Of a stretch of DNA of 64,000 nt, positions 1 through 8,981 are shown in pieces (positions within the stretch are counted from its first letter, which is position 1; each line of letters begins with the position of its first letter). The stretch spans positions 193,611 through 257,610 of the forward strand of contig JAZPZI010000039.1 in the NCBI GenBank assembly GCA_045544615.1, read 5' to 3'. This DNA comes from CAKSFT01 sp045544615. GTDB lineage: Bacteria; Bacillota; Clostridia; UBA1381. The notes beneath the pieces were generated by a model. That model made no database searches and was not told the DNA's origin. It was given only the letters and a program-made list of their open reading frames with translations. A program made the translations under genes and the position numbers.

Positions 1-2
1 GC

Positions 3-2738
3 GAGTGGAAATTCAAGTATTATGAAAGAGATATTGATGAGGAAGAAATTATAAAGGAATGGGACACCATAACCGTGCCGTCTTGCTGGCAGTTAAAGGG
101 TTATGATAAACCTCAGTATACCAATATAGTGTACCCATATCCGCTCGACCCACCGTATGTTCCCGACGAAAATCCGCTTGGAATATATGAACGCGAGTTC
201 GAAATCGAGGATGACGACAGAAAACACTATATAGTTTTCGAGGGCGTGTCGTCCTGTGTTTTCCTCTACATAAACGGGGAATATGTAGGCTACAGCCAGG
301 GGTCAAGACTCCAGGCAGAGTTTGACATTTCAAGGTTTGTAAAAAATGGAAAGAACACTATCAGGGCAAAGGTTTTGAAGTGGTGTTCGGGAAGCTATCT
401 TGAGGATCAGGACCAGTTCAGATTCAACGGTATTTTCAGGGATGTATATCTCCTGTCAAGACCAAATGGTCACATAAAGGATATAGACATAAAGACTGCC
501 AAAAATAAGATTATCGTAAACTTTGATGGCGAGGCAATGGTCTGCTTATATGATGGCGATAACCGTCTTATGGCAGAGCAGGATGCAGAAAAAATGTGTG
601 AATTTTTTGTGCCCGAGCCTGTATGGTGGAATGCCGAGAAACCGTATTTATATAAGCTTGTGTTCATATATAAGGATGAGGTTATTGAGCAGAAAATAGG
701 TTTCAGAAAAATTTCTATTTCGGATAAGTATGAGATTCTCATAAACGGTGTTGCAGTAAAACTAAAGGGCGTAAATCATCACGACACCCACCCTGAAACA
801 GGCTGGTATGAAACCGACGAGCAGTTAATGGACGAGTTGAAGCTCATGAAGAAGCTCAACATCAACTGTATCAGAACATCGCACTATCCGCCGACACCGA
901 AGTTCCTGAATATGTGTGACGAGCTCGGATTTTATGTGTGTCTGGAAACCGACATTGAAACTCACGGCTTTACTATAAGAAGACAGGGTTATGACGGATA
1001 TGACGATGCGGACAATAACCAGGAATGGATAAATAACCGGGAAGACTGGCGTCAGAGCTATATCGACAGAATTGAACGTGCATACGGAAGGGATAAAAAC
1101 CACACTTCGATAATTATGTGGTCGCTCGGAAATGAAAGCGGATGCGGTAGAAATCATGTTGCAATGTCGGAGTATCTTCGTGAGGTGGACAAGGAAAGAC
1201 TGGTTCATTACGAAGGTGCATCCTTGCTTGAAAGACACCATGTCGCAGACGTTTATTCGATGATGTATCAGTCAATTCCCGACTGTGAAGCGTATGCAAA
1301 GGACGATAGCAAAAAGCAACCGCATTTCCTTTGCGAATACGTTCATGCAATGGGTAACGGTCCGGGAGATACCGGTGATTACTGGGATATTATCTATAAG
1401 TATCCGAAGCTTTGCGGCGGATGCGTATGGGAATGGGCAGACCACGTTGTGCTGGAGGATGGCATCCAGAAGTACGGCGGTGATTTCGGTGAGTTGAATC
1501 ATGACGGAAACTTCTGCTCGGACGGTATGGTGTTCTCTGACCGAAGCTTAAAGGCAGGCTCTCTCGACATCAAGGCGGTTTATCAGTATATTCGTGCCGA
1601 ACTTTCGGGTAATGAGTTGAAGATTACAAATCTTTATGATTTCACCAACTTAAACGAATACAAGTTAAAGATTGAAGTTCAGAAGGACGAGGGAGTTGTA
1701 TCATCTAAAAAGACGGTATTGGACCTCAAGCCGAAGGATACCGCAACAATCAGTCTCGAGTTGCCTGATGAGTGCAACTATGGAGTGTATGTAAATGTAT
1801 ATCTCTACGATAAGGACGACTATGAAGTTGCGAAGAAACAGCTAAAGGCGGATGTTGAGGCAAAGCCTGTAAAAGCTGAAAAGAAGCTTGCAGAGCTTAT
1901 CGATGACGGCAATGAGATTGTAGCCGAGGGTGAAAACTTCAGATACACATTCTCAAAGTTCTACGGCGCATTGGAGAGTATGGTAAAAAATGGTGAAGAA
2001 CAGCTCCGTGATGTTCTGAAAATCTCGGTATGGAGAGCCTTGCTTGACAATGAGAGAAACAATAAGCCAATGTGGGGAGACCCATATACCTCAAACAGAA
2101 ACGACGATACCTGGAATTTATACAGAGTCTTTAATAAGATTTACAGCACCGAGATTGTTGACGGCAGAATTAAGGTAAAGGGAAGTCTGGCAGGTGTCGG
2201 CAGAACCCCGATTGCAAAGTATGACATAACCTATTCGGTTTATGAAGACGGCGAGATTGAAGTGTGCCTAAACGGCAAGCTTGACAAGAAGGCTTGCTGG
2301 CTCCCGAGATTCGGGTTTGAGTTGAAATTGCCGGCTGATAAGCAGAAGTTTAAGTATTTTGGAATGGGCCCCGAGGAAAATTACTGCGATATGTGCCATC
2401 ACGCTGCAATGGGACTTTACGAGTCAACAGCAGAGGGCGAGTATGTAAATTACGTAATGCCTCAGGATCACGGCAACCATATCGGAACGAAGTATCTTGA
2501 ATTTGAAAACGGAATGAGCATCTCGACCGATTCGGAGTTCACATTCAATGTGTCGGAATACGATTCAATGAGTCTTACATATGCGATGCATCCGGGCGAG
2601 CTCAAAAAGAACGGGTTTGTGAATCTGAGAATCGACTATAAGGCATCGGGCACAGGCTCACATTCATGCGGACCTGAGCTTTTAGAGAAATACAGAATGA
2701 ACGATTCGGAATTTGAGTTCAAGTTCAGCATTAAATAA
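3..2738 (+). CDS. lacZ: Beta-galactosidase, GH2 LacZ type (5' end cut by window edge)
   Basis: Hydrolyses terminal beta-D-galactosides such as lactose. The reading frame is open from base 3, so the GTG at 75 is an internal Val codon (TVPSCWQ, a typical LacZ N-terminal motif) and not the start; only the first few dozen residues are missing. In order one sees the jelly-roll sugar-binding domain, an Ig-like domain, the TIM barrel (GVNHHDTHPETG, then RTSHYPP), the acid/base Glu in WSLGNESG (codon at 1134), the nucleophile Glu in LCEYVHAMGN (codon at 1335), and a C-terminal beta-sandwich of the Bgal_small_N type. There is no sign of secretion in the visible part. About 911 residues are visible, close to the roughly 1,000 of full LacZ. 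A hairpin terminator follows at once. Confidence 0.93.
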   Translation, partial: EWKFKYYERDIDEEEIIKEWDTITVPSCWQLKGYDKPQYTNIVYPYPLDPPYVPDENPLGIYEREFEIEDDDRKHYIVFEGVSSCVFLYINGEYVGYSQGSRLQAEFDISRFVKNGKNTIRAKVLKWCSGSYLEDQDQFRFNGIFRDVYLLSRPNGHIKDIDIKTAKNKIIVNFDGEAMVCLYDGDNRLMAEQDAEKMCEFFVPEPVWWNAEKPYLYKLVFIYKDEVIEQKIGFRKISISDKYEILINGVAVKLKGVNHHDTHPETGWYETDEQLMDELKLMKKLNINCIRTSHYPPTPKFLNMCDELGFYVCLETDIETHGFTIRRQGYDGYDDADNNQEWINNREDWRQSYIDRIERAYGRDKNHTSIIMWSLGNESGCGRNHVAMSEYLREVDKERLVHYEGASLLERHHVADVYSMMYQSIPDCEAYAKDDSKKQPHFLCEYVHAMGNGPGDTGDYWDIIYKYPKLCGGCVWEWADHVVLEDGIQKYGGDFGELNHDGNFCSDGMVFSDRSLKAGSLDIKAVYQYIRAELSGNELKITNLYDFTNLNEYKLKIEVQKDEGVVSSKKTVLDLKPKDTATISLELPDECNYGVYVNVYLYDKDDYEVAKKQLKADVEAKPVKAEKKLAELIDDGNEIVAEGENFRYTFSKFYGALESMVKNGEEQLRDVLKISVWRALLDNERNNKPMWGDPYTSNRNDDTWNLYRVFNKIYSTEIVDGRIKVKGSLAGVGRTPIAKYDITYSVYEDGEIEVCLNGKLDKKACWLPRFGFELKLPADKQKFKYFGMGPEENYCDMCHHAAMGLYESTAEGEYVNYVMPQDHGNHIGTKYLEFENGMSISTDSEFTFNVSEYDSMSLTYAMHPGELKKNGFVNLRIDYKASGTGSHSCGPELLEKYRMNDSEFEFKFSIK

Positions 2739-2746
2739 GTATGATG

Positions 2747-2776
2747 GGCGACTGCATAGGCGGTCGCCTGTTTTTT
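2747..2776 (+). terminator. Terminator of the beta-galactosidase gene
   Basis: GGCGACTGC pairs with the downstream GCGGTCGCC, followed by TGTTTTTTG. It starts 9 bp after the lacZ stop. Confidence 0.8.
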
Positions 2777-2803
2777 GTGTAAAAAAGTGACCGACAGGAT
2801 GAA

Positions 2804-2849
2804 AAAATCATCAAAAACTATTGACTTTTTGATGATTTTCGTCTAAAGT
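2804..2849 (+). promoter_or_regulatory. Perfect 14-bp inverted repeat over a possible potABCD promoter
   Basis: AAAATCATCAAAAA (2804-2817) and TTTTTGATGATTTT (2826-2839) are exact reverse complements with loop CTATTGAC. The loop and right arm contain TTGACT (2821-2826), a possible -35 with TAAAGT 17 bp downstream (2844-2849); a better TATAAT lies at 2855-2860 but has only a weak -35 partner. The symmetry over a promoter suggests an operator for the transporter operon that begins at 3012. A rho-independent terminator is less likely because no T-run follows. Confidence 0.45.
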
Positions 2850-3011
2850 TATTATATAATAAAAATAATGGGGTAATTTATATTTTTTTGTATTTTACGC
2901 CAGAGGTTTTTAATTAAAAAACAAAGAAAAATCTATGTTTAAAGTTGTTGCATGGAAAAAACGGCAGGATGATTTCCGACCGTTGTGCAATGAATGATTG
3001 GAGGTAGAAAG

Positions 3012-4046
3012 TTGGGAAACATAATCAGTTTGAAGAACATTGCAGTGTCATTCGAAGGAGAAGAGGTTTTAAAAGACATCAACTTAGATATTGCAGACAA
3101 GGAATTTGTTACACTTTTAGGACCGTCGGGGTGCGGTAAAACTACAACACTTCGTATTATCGGCGGATTTATTGAGGCGGACAGAGGCGATTTGCTGTTT
3201 GAAGGCAAGGACATCAAGAATCTGCCGCCACACAAGCGAAACATCAATACGGTGTTTCAGAAGTATGCGTTATTCCCGCATTTGAATGTATATGAAAATG
3301 TTGCATTTGGTTTGAGAGTTAAAAAATTGCCCGAAAAGGTAATCGAGGAGAAGGTATTGAGAATGCTGAAGCTCGTTAACCTTGAAGGATTTGAAAAACG
3401 TTCTGTTCATAAGCTCTCAGGCGGTCAGCAGCAGCGAGTTGCTATCGCAAGAGCACTTGTTAACGAGCCGAAGGTTTTATTGTTGGACGAGCCTTTGGGC
3501 GCTCTGGACTTAAAACTCCGAAAGGAAATGCAGATTGAACTGAAAAAGATTCAGCAGCAGCTGGAGATTACCTTTATTTATGTTACCCACGACCAGGAAG
3601 AGGCACTCACAATGAGTGACACTGTGGTTGTAATGAACCGTGGTGTAATTCAGCAGATAGGGACACCTGTCGATATCTATAACGAGCCGAAGAATGCCTT
3701 TGTTGCAGACTTTATCGGCGAGAGTAATATCATCGACGGTGTGATGGTCCGTGACCTTCTGGTTAAGTTTGAAGATAAAGAATTTGTATGCGTAGACAAG
3801 GGCTTTGGCGAGAACACACCCGTCGATGTCGTAATACGCCCCGAGGATATAAAAATAGTACCGCCGTCTGATGATGTTATATGCGGTGAGGTTAAGCTTG
3901 TAACCTTCAAAGGCGTGCATTATGAGATGGAGGTTGAGGTAAACGGTAAATCATGGCTTATCCAGTCAACAAAGGCTGCCGAGGAGGGAAGCCTTATCGG
4001 TATGAGCTTTGACCCGTATGACATCCACATTATGAATAAAATGTAA
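3012..4046 (+). CDS. potA: Spermidine/putrescine ABC transporter ATP-binding protein PotA
   Basis: ATPase subunit that powers polyamine import, acting as a cytoplasmic dimer on the PotB/PotC permeases. The start taken is TTG at 3012 (MGNIISLKN), 7 nt after GGAGG (3000-3004); an ATG at 2994 in the same frame lies upstream of that Shine-Dalgarno and would add six unconserved residues. Visible motifs are Walker A GPSGCGKTT, a Q-loop near VFQKYALFPH, signature LSGGQQQRVAIARAL, Walker B VLLLDEPLGALD, the switch His in THDQEEA, and a C-terminal TOBE-type region (IRPEDIKI). Length 344 aa is normal for the CUT1/PotA group. First gene of a four-component operon; potB follows after 25 bp. Confidence 0.95.
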   Translation: MGNIISLKNIAVSFEGEEVLKDINLDIADKEFVTLLGPSGCGKTTTLRIIGGFIEADRGDLLFEGKDIKNLPPHKRNINTVFQKYALFPHLNVYENVAFGLRVKKLPEKVIEEKVLRMLKLVNLEGFEKRSVHKLSGGQQQRVAIARALVNEPKVLLLDEPLGALDLKLRKEMQIELKKIQQQLEITFIYVTHDQEEALTMSDTVVVMNRGVIQQIGTPVDIYNEPKNAFVADFIGESNIIDGVMVRDLLVKFEDKEFVCVDKGFGENTPVDVVIRPEDIKIVPPSDDVICGEVKLVTFKGVHYEMEVEVNGKSWLIQSTKAAEEGSLIGMSFDPYDIHIMNKM

Positions 4047-4071
4047 TCCGCACAGAAAGGAGAAAGGGCTG

Positions 4072-4878
4072 ATGAGGAAGTCTGTTTCAGCACCCTATCT
4101 TGTGTGGATGGTGGTGTTTATTGTAGTACCGCTCATCATGGTGGCTTATTTTGCCTTCACAAATGAGGCGGGAGAATTTACATTAGAATACATAAAGGGC
4201 GTTGGCGAATATTCAAACATATTCATACGCTCTATTAGTCTTGCAGCGATTGCAACGGTTATCTGCCTTGTAATATCATACCCGGTTGCATTGATACTCT
4301 CAAAACTTGACGAGAATGTACAGAGTACAATGCTTATGCTTGTTATGCTCCCGATGTGGATGAATTTTCTTCTGCGCACCTATGCGTGGCAGACACTCCT
4401 CGGCGGAAACGGTATTATAAATACCCTGCTCGGGTATATCGGGCTCGGACCGTACAGAATGTTAAACACTGAAGGTGCGGTTATTCTGGGTATGGTTTAT
4501 AACTATATTCCATATATGATTTTGCCACTTTATTCGGTAATGGTAAAGATTGATAAAAGTGTTGTTGAGGCGGCATCCGACCTTGGTTGTAACGGCTTTA
4601 AGACACTCACAAAGGTGATAGTTCCCCTGAGTATGCCGGGTATTATCTCGGGCGTTACAATGGTGTTTGTGCCGGCAATCAGTACCTTTATCATATCAAG
4701 AATGCTTGGCGGCGGAAGGTCGATTCTGATTGGCGACCTTATTGAAATGCAGTTTTTGGGAACATCGTATAACCCGAACCTCGGTGCGGCGATTTCGCTT
4801 GTGCTGATGGTGATTGTTCTTATCATTATGGCGATAATGAACAAGTTCGGCGACGATGATGACCCGGTATTGATGTAG
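4072..4878 (+). CDS. potB: Spermidine/putrescine ABC transporter permease PotB
   Basis: One of the two membrane subunits forming the polyamine channel. The 268-aa protein has about six hydrophobic segments and the EAA loop that docks on the ATPase (EAASDLGCNGFKTLTKVIVPLSMPG-like, with the conserved EAA...G...P pattern at about residues 164-188). The start ATG is preceded by AAAGGAG. It lies between potA and the potC-potD fusion, 12 bp before the latter, so the order A-B-CD matches classical potABCD operons. Confidence 0.94.
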   Translation: MRKSVSAPYLVWMVVFIVVPLIMVAYFAFTNEAGEFTLEYIKGVGEYSNIFIRSISLAAIATVICLVISYPVALILSKLDENVQSTMLMLVMLPMWMNFLLRTYAWQTLLGGNGIINTLLGYIGLGPYRMLNTEGAVILGMVYNYIPYMILPLYSVMVKIDKSVVEAASDLGCNGFKTLTKVIVPLSMPGIISGVTMVFVPAISTFIISRMLGGGRSILIGDLIEMQFLGTSYNPNLGAAISLVLMVIVLIIMAIMNKFGDDDDPVLM

Positions 4879-4890
4879 GAGGTAGCAGAA

Positions 4891-6807
4891 ATGAAAAAGT
4901 TATCTTCTAAAATATATCTGACCCTTGTAATGCTCTTTTTGTACGTGCCGATTTTCGTGCTTATTGCATTTTCTTTTAACGACACAAAGAGCAAATCGGT
5001 ATTTACAGGCTTTACACTTGACTGGTATCAGAAGCTTTTCAATAACGAGATGATTCTATCATCGCTTCGGAATACCATTATAGTTGCAGTAATCGCATCG
5101 GTTGCGGCAACGGTTCTCGGAACTGCGGCGGCAGTCGGCATAAATAAGATGCGAAAGCTCCCGAAGTCGGTGGTTATGAATGTTACAAACATCCCGGTTA
5201 TCAACCCGGAAATTGTAACAGGTGTATCATTGATGCTCCTTTTCGTGTTCTTCTCGGCAAGAATGCACTTTGAGTTCGGGTTTGTGACCTTGATTATTGC
5301 ACACATCACCTTTGATGTGCCGTATGTAATCTTAAATGTTCTGCCGAAGCTTCGCCAGATGAACCCGAACCTCTACGAGGCGGCACAGGATCTGGGATGC
5401 AGTCCGGTAAAATCCTTTTTCAAGGTAATACTTCCCGAGATTTTGCCGGGTGTTTTGTCGGGATTCCTGATGTCATTTGCGTTCTCGCTTGACGATTTCG
5501 TAATCAGCTATTTTACGAGCGGAACAACCTCGCAGACCTTGCCGATTACAATCTACTCAATGACAAGAAAGCGTGTAAATCCGCAGGTTAATGCTCTTTC
5601 TGCGATAATCTTTATCGTGGTTATGATTGTGCTTTTAACAAAGAATATCTATGAAAAGAGAACAAAGCAGGGAAAATCTGCAAAACCGATAATAAAGGGC
5701 GTATCATTATGCCTTGTTGCGGTAATTCTTGCGATTGTGCTCATTCCGCAAAAGAGCGAAAGTGTTAGTATAAATGTCGAGGATCCCGGCTACTATACAC
5801 AGTTTGCTGATAAGAATATCTCAATCAATGTGTATAACTGGGGAGAGTACATCTCGGATGGAAGCGACAGCGACATCCCCGACATCAATGCTGAATTTGA
5901 AAAGCTTACCGGTATCAAGGTAAACTACAGCACCTATGCAACCAATGAAGAGCTTTATGCAAAGCTAAAGGGCGGCGGTGCGAACTATGATATAATCATT
6001 CCGTCAGATTATATGATCTCAAGAATGATTGACGAGGGAATGCTCGAAGAGATAAACTATGATAACATCCCGAATATCGGATATATCGGTGAGGAATACC
6101 GCAATAAGGACTATGATCCCGATAACAGATATTCTGTTCCGTATACATGGGGAACTGTCGGAATAATATATAACATATACGAGGTCGAGGAAAAGGACTT
6201 CGGTTGGGAAATCCTCTGGGATGAAAAGTATGCCGACAGGATTCTGATGTTCGATAACCCAAGAGATGCATTTGCAATCGGGCAGAATATGCTCGGATTT
6301 TCATTAAACACCGAAAACCCTGCAGAACTTGAGGCGGTTGCAGAGAAGCTCAGCGAACAGAAAAAGGTTGTTCAGGCATATGTAATGGATGAGGTCTTTG
6401 ACCGAATGGGTGCAGAAGAAGCAGCACTTGCACCGTATTATGCAGGTGATGCAAAGACACTTATGGACGAATTTGAGTTCCTGGACTTCAAGATTCCCGA
6501 GAGCGGAACAAACTCGTTTTATGATGCAATCTGTATTCCAAAGGGCTCAAAGAACAAAAAAGCCGCAGAGATGTATATAAACTTCCTCTGTGAGCCTGAT
6601 GTTGCATACTATAACGCCGACTATATCGGTTATTCAACACCGAATACTGCGGCTTTTGAAATGCTTGATGATGAAGTGAAAAACGACGGTTTTTCCTATC
6701 CTGATGCTGCATTTTTGACCGAAAAGACAGAGGTATTTAAAAACCTTTCCGATTCGGCAAATCAGAAGATGCAGGATTTGTGGACAAAAATCAAGACACG
6801 GGATTAA
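4891..6807 (+). CDS. potCD: Fused polyamine permease-binding protein (PotC-PotD)
   Basis: A single 638-aa frame that joins two transporter parts. Residues about 1-255 are PotC: six membrane segments and an EAA loop (EAAQDLGCSPVKSFF, about 163-177). Residues about 267-286 form an extra hydrophobic helix (VSLCLVAVILAIVLI). From about 308 to the end is a PotD-type solute-binding domain beginning SINVYNWGEYI, the usual start of a mature polyamine-binding protein. If PotC keeps its cytoplasmic C-terminus, helix seven carries the chain outside and tethers the receptor at the membrane, replacing the lipoprotein anchor. No lipobox or separate potD is present nearby. Fusions of this kind are known in annotations of some Gram-positive bacteria, so the arrangement is uncommon rather than new. 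Last gene of the pot operon. Confidence 0.93.
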   Translation: MKKLSSKIYLTLVMLFLYVPIFVLIAFSFNDTKSKSVFTGFTLDWYQKLFNNEMILSSLRNTIIVAVIASVAATVLGTAAAVGINKMRKLPKSVVMNVTNIPVINPEIVTGVSLMLLFVFFSARMHFEFGFVTLIIAHITFDVPYVILNVLPKLRQMNPNLYEAAQDLGCSPVKSFFKVILPEILPGVLSGFLMSFAFSLDDFVISYFTSGTTSQTLPITIYSMTRKRVNPQVNALSAIIFIVVMIVLLTKNIYEKRTKQGKSAKPIIKGVSLCLVAVILAIVLIPQKSESVSINVEDPGYYTQFADKNISINVYNWGEYISDGSDSDIPDINAEFEKLTGIKVNYSTYATNEELYAKLKGGGANYDIIIPSDYMISRMIDEGMLEEINYDNIPNIGYIGEEYRNKDYDPDNRYSVPYTWGTVGIIYNIYEVEEKDFGWEILWDEKYADRILMFDNPRDAFAIGQNMLGFSLNTENPAELEAVAEKLSEQKKVVQAYVMDEVFDRMGAEEAALAPYYAGDAKTLMDEFEFLDFKIPESGTNSFYDAICIPKGSKNKKAAEMYINFLCEPDVAYYNADYIGYSTPNTAAFEMLDDEVKNDGFSYPDAAFLTEKTEVFKNLSDSANQKMQDLWTKIKTRD

Positions 6808-6822
6808 AAAGGATTTTGATGT

Positions 6823-7122
6823 ATGAAAAAACTATTTGAAAAAAAATATTCAGGTCTTATATTTTCGCTTTTGTCGGGTGTTGCGTATTTTATACTTGCA
6901 ACCGTTGCGGTTATCGGCAGTATGGGGAACAAGGGACTTTTACTTTGCTTTTTCTTCTTCCCGGCTATAATCTGTGGTGTGGCACTTGTGCTTTTGAAGA
7001 GTATAAAAATGTGGCTCGAAGCAGAAGACTATAAAAAGGTCGGACTGATTTTCTGGGTGCATATAGCAATAATGGCATTTGCAATTCTTGCGGCAATACT
7101 TATGATAATGGGAGCACTCTGA
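6823..7122 (+). CDS. Small membrane protein, unknown function
   Basis: 99 aa with a basic N-terminus (MKKLFEKKYSG) and three predicted membrane helices, roughly residues 11-33, 37-58 and 73-98. The loop between helices two and three (KMWLEAEDYKK) is charged. I do not recognise a family. It begins 16 bp after potCD and ends 34 bp before the YihY-type gene, all on the same strand, so it may be co-transcribed with either. RBS is weak (AAGGATTTTG before the ATG). Coding status rests on the clean hydrophobic pattern and codon use like its neighbours. Confidence 0.7.
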   Translation: MKKLFEKKYSGLIFSLLSGVAYFILATVAVIGSMGNKGLLLCFFFFPAIICGVALVLLKSIKMWLEAEDYKKVGLIFWVHIAIMAFAILAAILMIMGAL

Positions 7123-7156
7123 TAAGAAAAGATAAACTGAAAAAGGAGGACTGTTG

Positions 7157-7993
7157 ATGAAAAAAATACTAAAGACGGTATTTTCGGTTGCAGACAGAAT
7201 TGACCGTGATGAAATCTTTGTGTATGCCGCACAGTCCTCGTTTTATATCATAATTGCGGCGATACCGTTTCTGATGCTTTTTATCGAGACCTTGAAATTC
7301 TTCCTGCCGATAACCGAGGCAGAGGCGGTTTTGATGATGAAAGCCTTTGTTCCACCGATGCTCGGAAGGTTTGTGGAGGTTATCGCATCCGAACTCTTCT
7401 CGAGGTCGGCAACGGTGCTGTCGGTCACAGGTATTGCGGCTGTATGGTCGGCATCACGTGGTATTGCGGCGATTGAACGTGGTATGAAAAAGGTCTATAA
7501 AACCGAGCCGAGCAAGAATATTATTGTCGGAGTCGGGTTTTCGATTCTGCATACATTTATATTTATAATTGCATTGGTGGCAACCCTGCTTCTGATGGTA
7601 TTCGGCGGCACGATATTGGGTTTCCTGACAAGATGGATACCCTGGATTGGTGAGATTGCAGGAACGGTTGACGGGTTTACCAACATAACATACTTTATTA
7701 TGATGTTTGCGATTTTTACTTTTATATACCGCCTGTCGGCAGGCAGGGGTGTAAGACTTCGTGACCAGGTATGGGGAGCTCTCTTTTCGACAATGGGATG
7801 GTTTTTGTTCTCATTCTTTTTCTCGATATATATTGAGAACTTTTCGAATCATTCCTACATCTACGGAAGCCTTGCGATGATTGTAATTTTTATGCTTTGG
7901 CTGTATTTTTGTATGATAATACTCCTGCTTGGTGCAGAGGTGAATGTATATGTAAAAAACCGGGCAGAGAAAAGAAAGGGTAGTGTAAAATGA
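7157..7993 (+). CDS. YihY/virulence factor BrkB family membrane protein
   Basis: 278-aa integral membrane protein with about six helices. The family hallmarks are visible: an N-terminal amphipathic stretch followed by AAQSSFYIIIAAIPFLML, a WSASRGIAAIERGMKKVY segment, and C-terminal GSLAMIVIFMLWLYFCMIILLLGAEVN. This is the UPF0761/YihY family, once misnamed RNase BN; its function is unsettled. ATG 7157 is chosen over the in-frame TTG just upstream (7154) because GGAGGA (7145-7150) sits 6 nt before it. The stop overlaps the proC start (ATGA), implying translational coupling. Confidence 0.87.
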   Translation: MKKILKTVFSVADRIDRDEIFVYAAQSSFYIIIAAIPFLMLFIETLKFFLPITEAEAVLMMKAFVPPMLGRFVEVIASELFSRSATVLSVTGIAAVWSASRGIAAIERGMKKVYKTEPSKNIIVGVGFSILHTFIFIIALVATLLLMVFGGTILGFLTRWIPWIGEIAGTVDGFTNITYFIMMFAIFTFIYRLSAGRGVRLRDQVWGALFSTMGWFLFSFFFSIYIENFSNHSYIYGSLAMIVIFMLWLYFCMIILLLGAEVNVYVKNRAEKRKGSVK

Positions 7994-8760
7994 AGATAGG
8001 TTTTATCGGTGCCGGAAATATGGGCGGTGCCATAATCGGCGGAATAGTAAACGAAAAACTTGATGCCGAAATAATAGTATATGATAAATACAAAAGTGAT
8101 TTTGAGAATGCGACTCCGGCAAAATCAGCTCCGGAGGTTGCAGGTGAGGCAGATATTTTGTTTCTTGCAATAAAGCCTGCGGTATTGTATGATGTGATCG
8201 CAGAAATTAAGGATTGTGTAAAACCCGAGACGGTTGTGGTTTCGATTGTTGCAGGGCAGAGCATCGAGAAGATGGAAAAGGCGTTTGCAAAGCCTGTGAA
8301 GCTTATCCGTGTTATGCCAAACACACCGGCACTTGTGGGTGCGGGAATGTCGGCACTTTGTCCGAACGGAAATGTTCAGAAGGCTGAAGCGGAGAATGTT
8401 ATTAAGATTTCCGAAGCTTTAGGTAAAGCTGAGATTGTTGACGAGAAGATGATGGATGCAGTAACTGCGGTTTCGGGTTCTGCTCCGGCATATATATTTA
8501 TGATTATTGAGGCTATGGCAGATGCTGCGGTTATGGGTGGCTTGCCACGGGATAAAGCATACACATTTGCATCGCAGGCAGTGCTTGGCTCGGCAGAGAT
8601 GGTTTTAAAGACAGGCAAGCATCCGGGTGAACTCAAGGATATGGTCTGCTCGCCGTCGGGAACAACCATCGAGGCAGTAAAGGTTTTGGAAGAACGGGGC
8701 CTCAGGAGTGCAATAATAGAGGCTATGCAGGCGTGCATGGATAAATCAAAGAATATGTAG
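7990..8760 (+). CDS. proC: Pyrroline-5-carboxylate reductase
   Basis: Last step of proline synthesis: NAD(P)H-dependent reduction of pyrroline-5-carboxylate in the cytoplasm. The 256-aa protein begins with a Rossmann motif MKIGFIGAGNMGGAIIGG, has VIRVMPNTPALVG-like sequence (LIRVMPNTPALVGAGMS), and the C-terminal dimerisation signature around VSGSAPAYIFMIIEAMADAAVMGGL and SPSGTTIEA. Start overlaps the upstream gene by four bases. The TAG stop (8758-8760) lies inside the terminal repeat of a small palindromic element (8756-8810), so the element may have supplied the stop codon and replaced the original last residues; the length is slightly under the usual 265-275 aa. Confidence 0.95.
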   Translation: MKIGFIGAGNMGGAIIGGIVNEKLDAEIIVYDKYKSDFENATPAKSAPEVAGEADILFLAIKPAVLYDVIAEIKDCVKPETVVVSIVAGQSIEKMEKAFAKPVKLIRVMPNTPALVGAGMSALCPNGNVQKAEAENVIKISEALGKAEIVDEKMMDAVTAVSGSAPAYIFMIIEAMADAAVMGGLPRDKAYTFASQAVLGSAEMVLKTGKHPGELKDMVCSPSGTTIEAVKVLEERGLRSAIIEAMQACMDKSKNM

Positions 8761-8810
8761 GGAATGCATTTATGCATTCCGAAGAGGAACGGATAAATCC
8801 GTTCCCTACA
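8756..8810. repeat. 55-bp palindromic element with terminal inverted repeats
   Basis: TGTAGGGAA (8756-8764) and TTCCCTACA (8802-8810) are exact inverted termini. Inside are two hairpins, GGAATGCA/TGCATTCC and GGAACGGA/TCCGTTCC, each closed by a short AT loop, separated by GAAGA. This is the form of a tiny MITE or REP-like unit. It abuts and includes the proC stop codon. Confidence 0.75.
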
Positions 8811-8855
8811 AATACCCAATTTAATAGTATCAGGGCTATGTCTGAAAAACAAAAA

Positions 8856-8881
8856 ATCCCCAGTTATGCCGGGGATTTTTT
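8856..8881 (+). terminator. Terminator downstream of proC
   Basis: Stem AAATCCCC/GGGGATTT around AGTTATGCC, followed by a T-run. Confidence 0.8.
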
Positions 8882-8952
8882 TGTGCCCTTTTTCCTTTCC
8901 ATATATTACAGCTTGATTTGCGATAAATTTTAGTGTAGTATATAAATCGTGG

Positions 8953-8981
8953 TTGACATAAAAGTGGCTAAATCTTGTAAA
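8953..8981 (+). promoter_or_regulatory. Sigma-A-type promoter of the S-layer protein gene
   Basis: TTGACA (8953-8958), 17-bp spacer, TGTAAA (8976-8981). Fits the isolated, probably highly expressed gene at 9076. Confidence 0.65.

Noticed and set aside
75..2738. GTG at 75 as the start of the beta-galactosidase
   Set aside because: The frame is open to the window edge and the upstream residues (WKFKYYE...WDTIT) continue LacZ homology; the gene is cut by the window.
2855..2860. TATAAT as the definite pot promoter
   Set aside because: Its -35 partner (ATGATT at 17 bp) is poor; listed only as an alternative.
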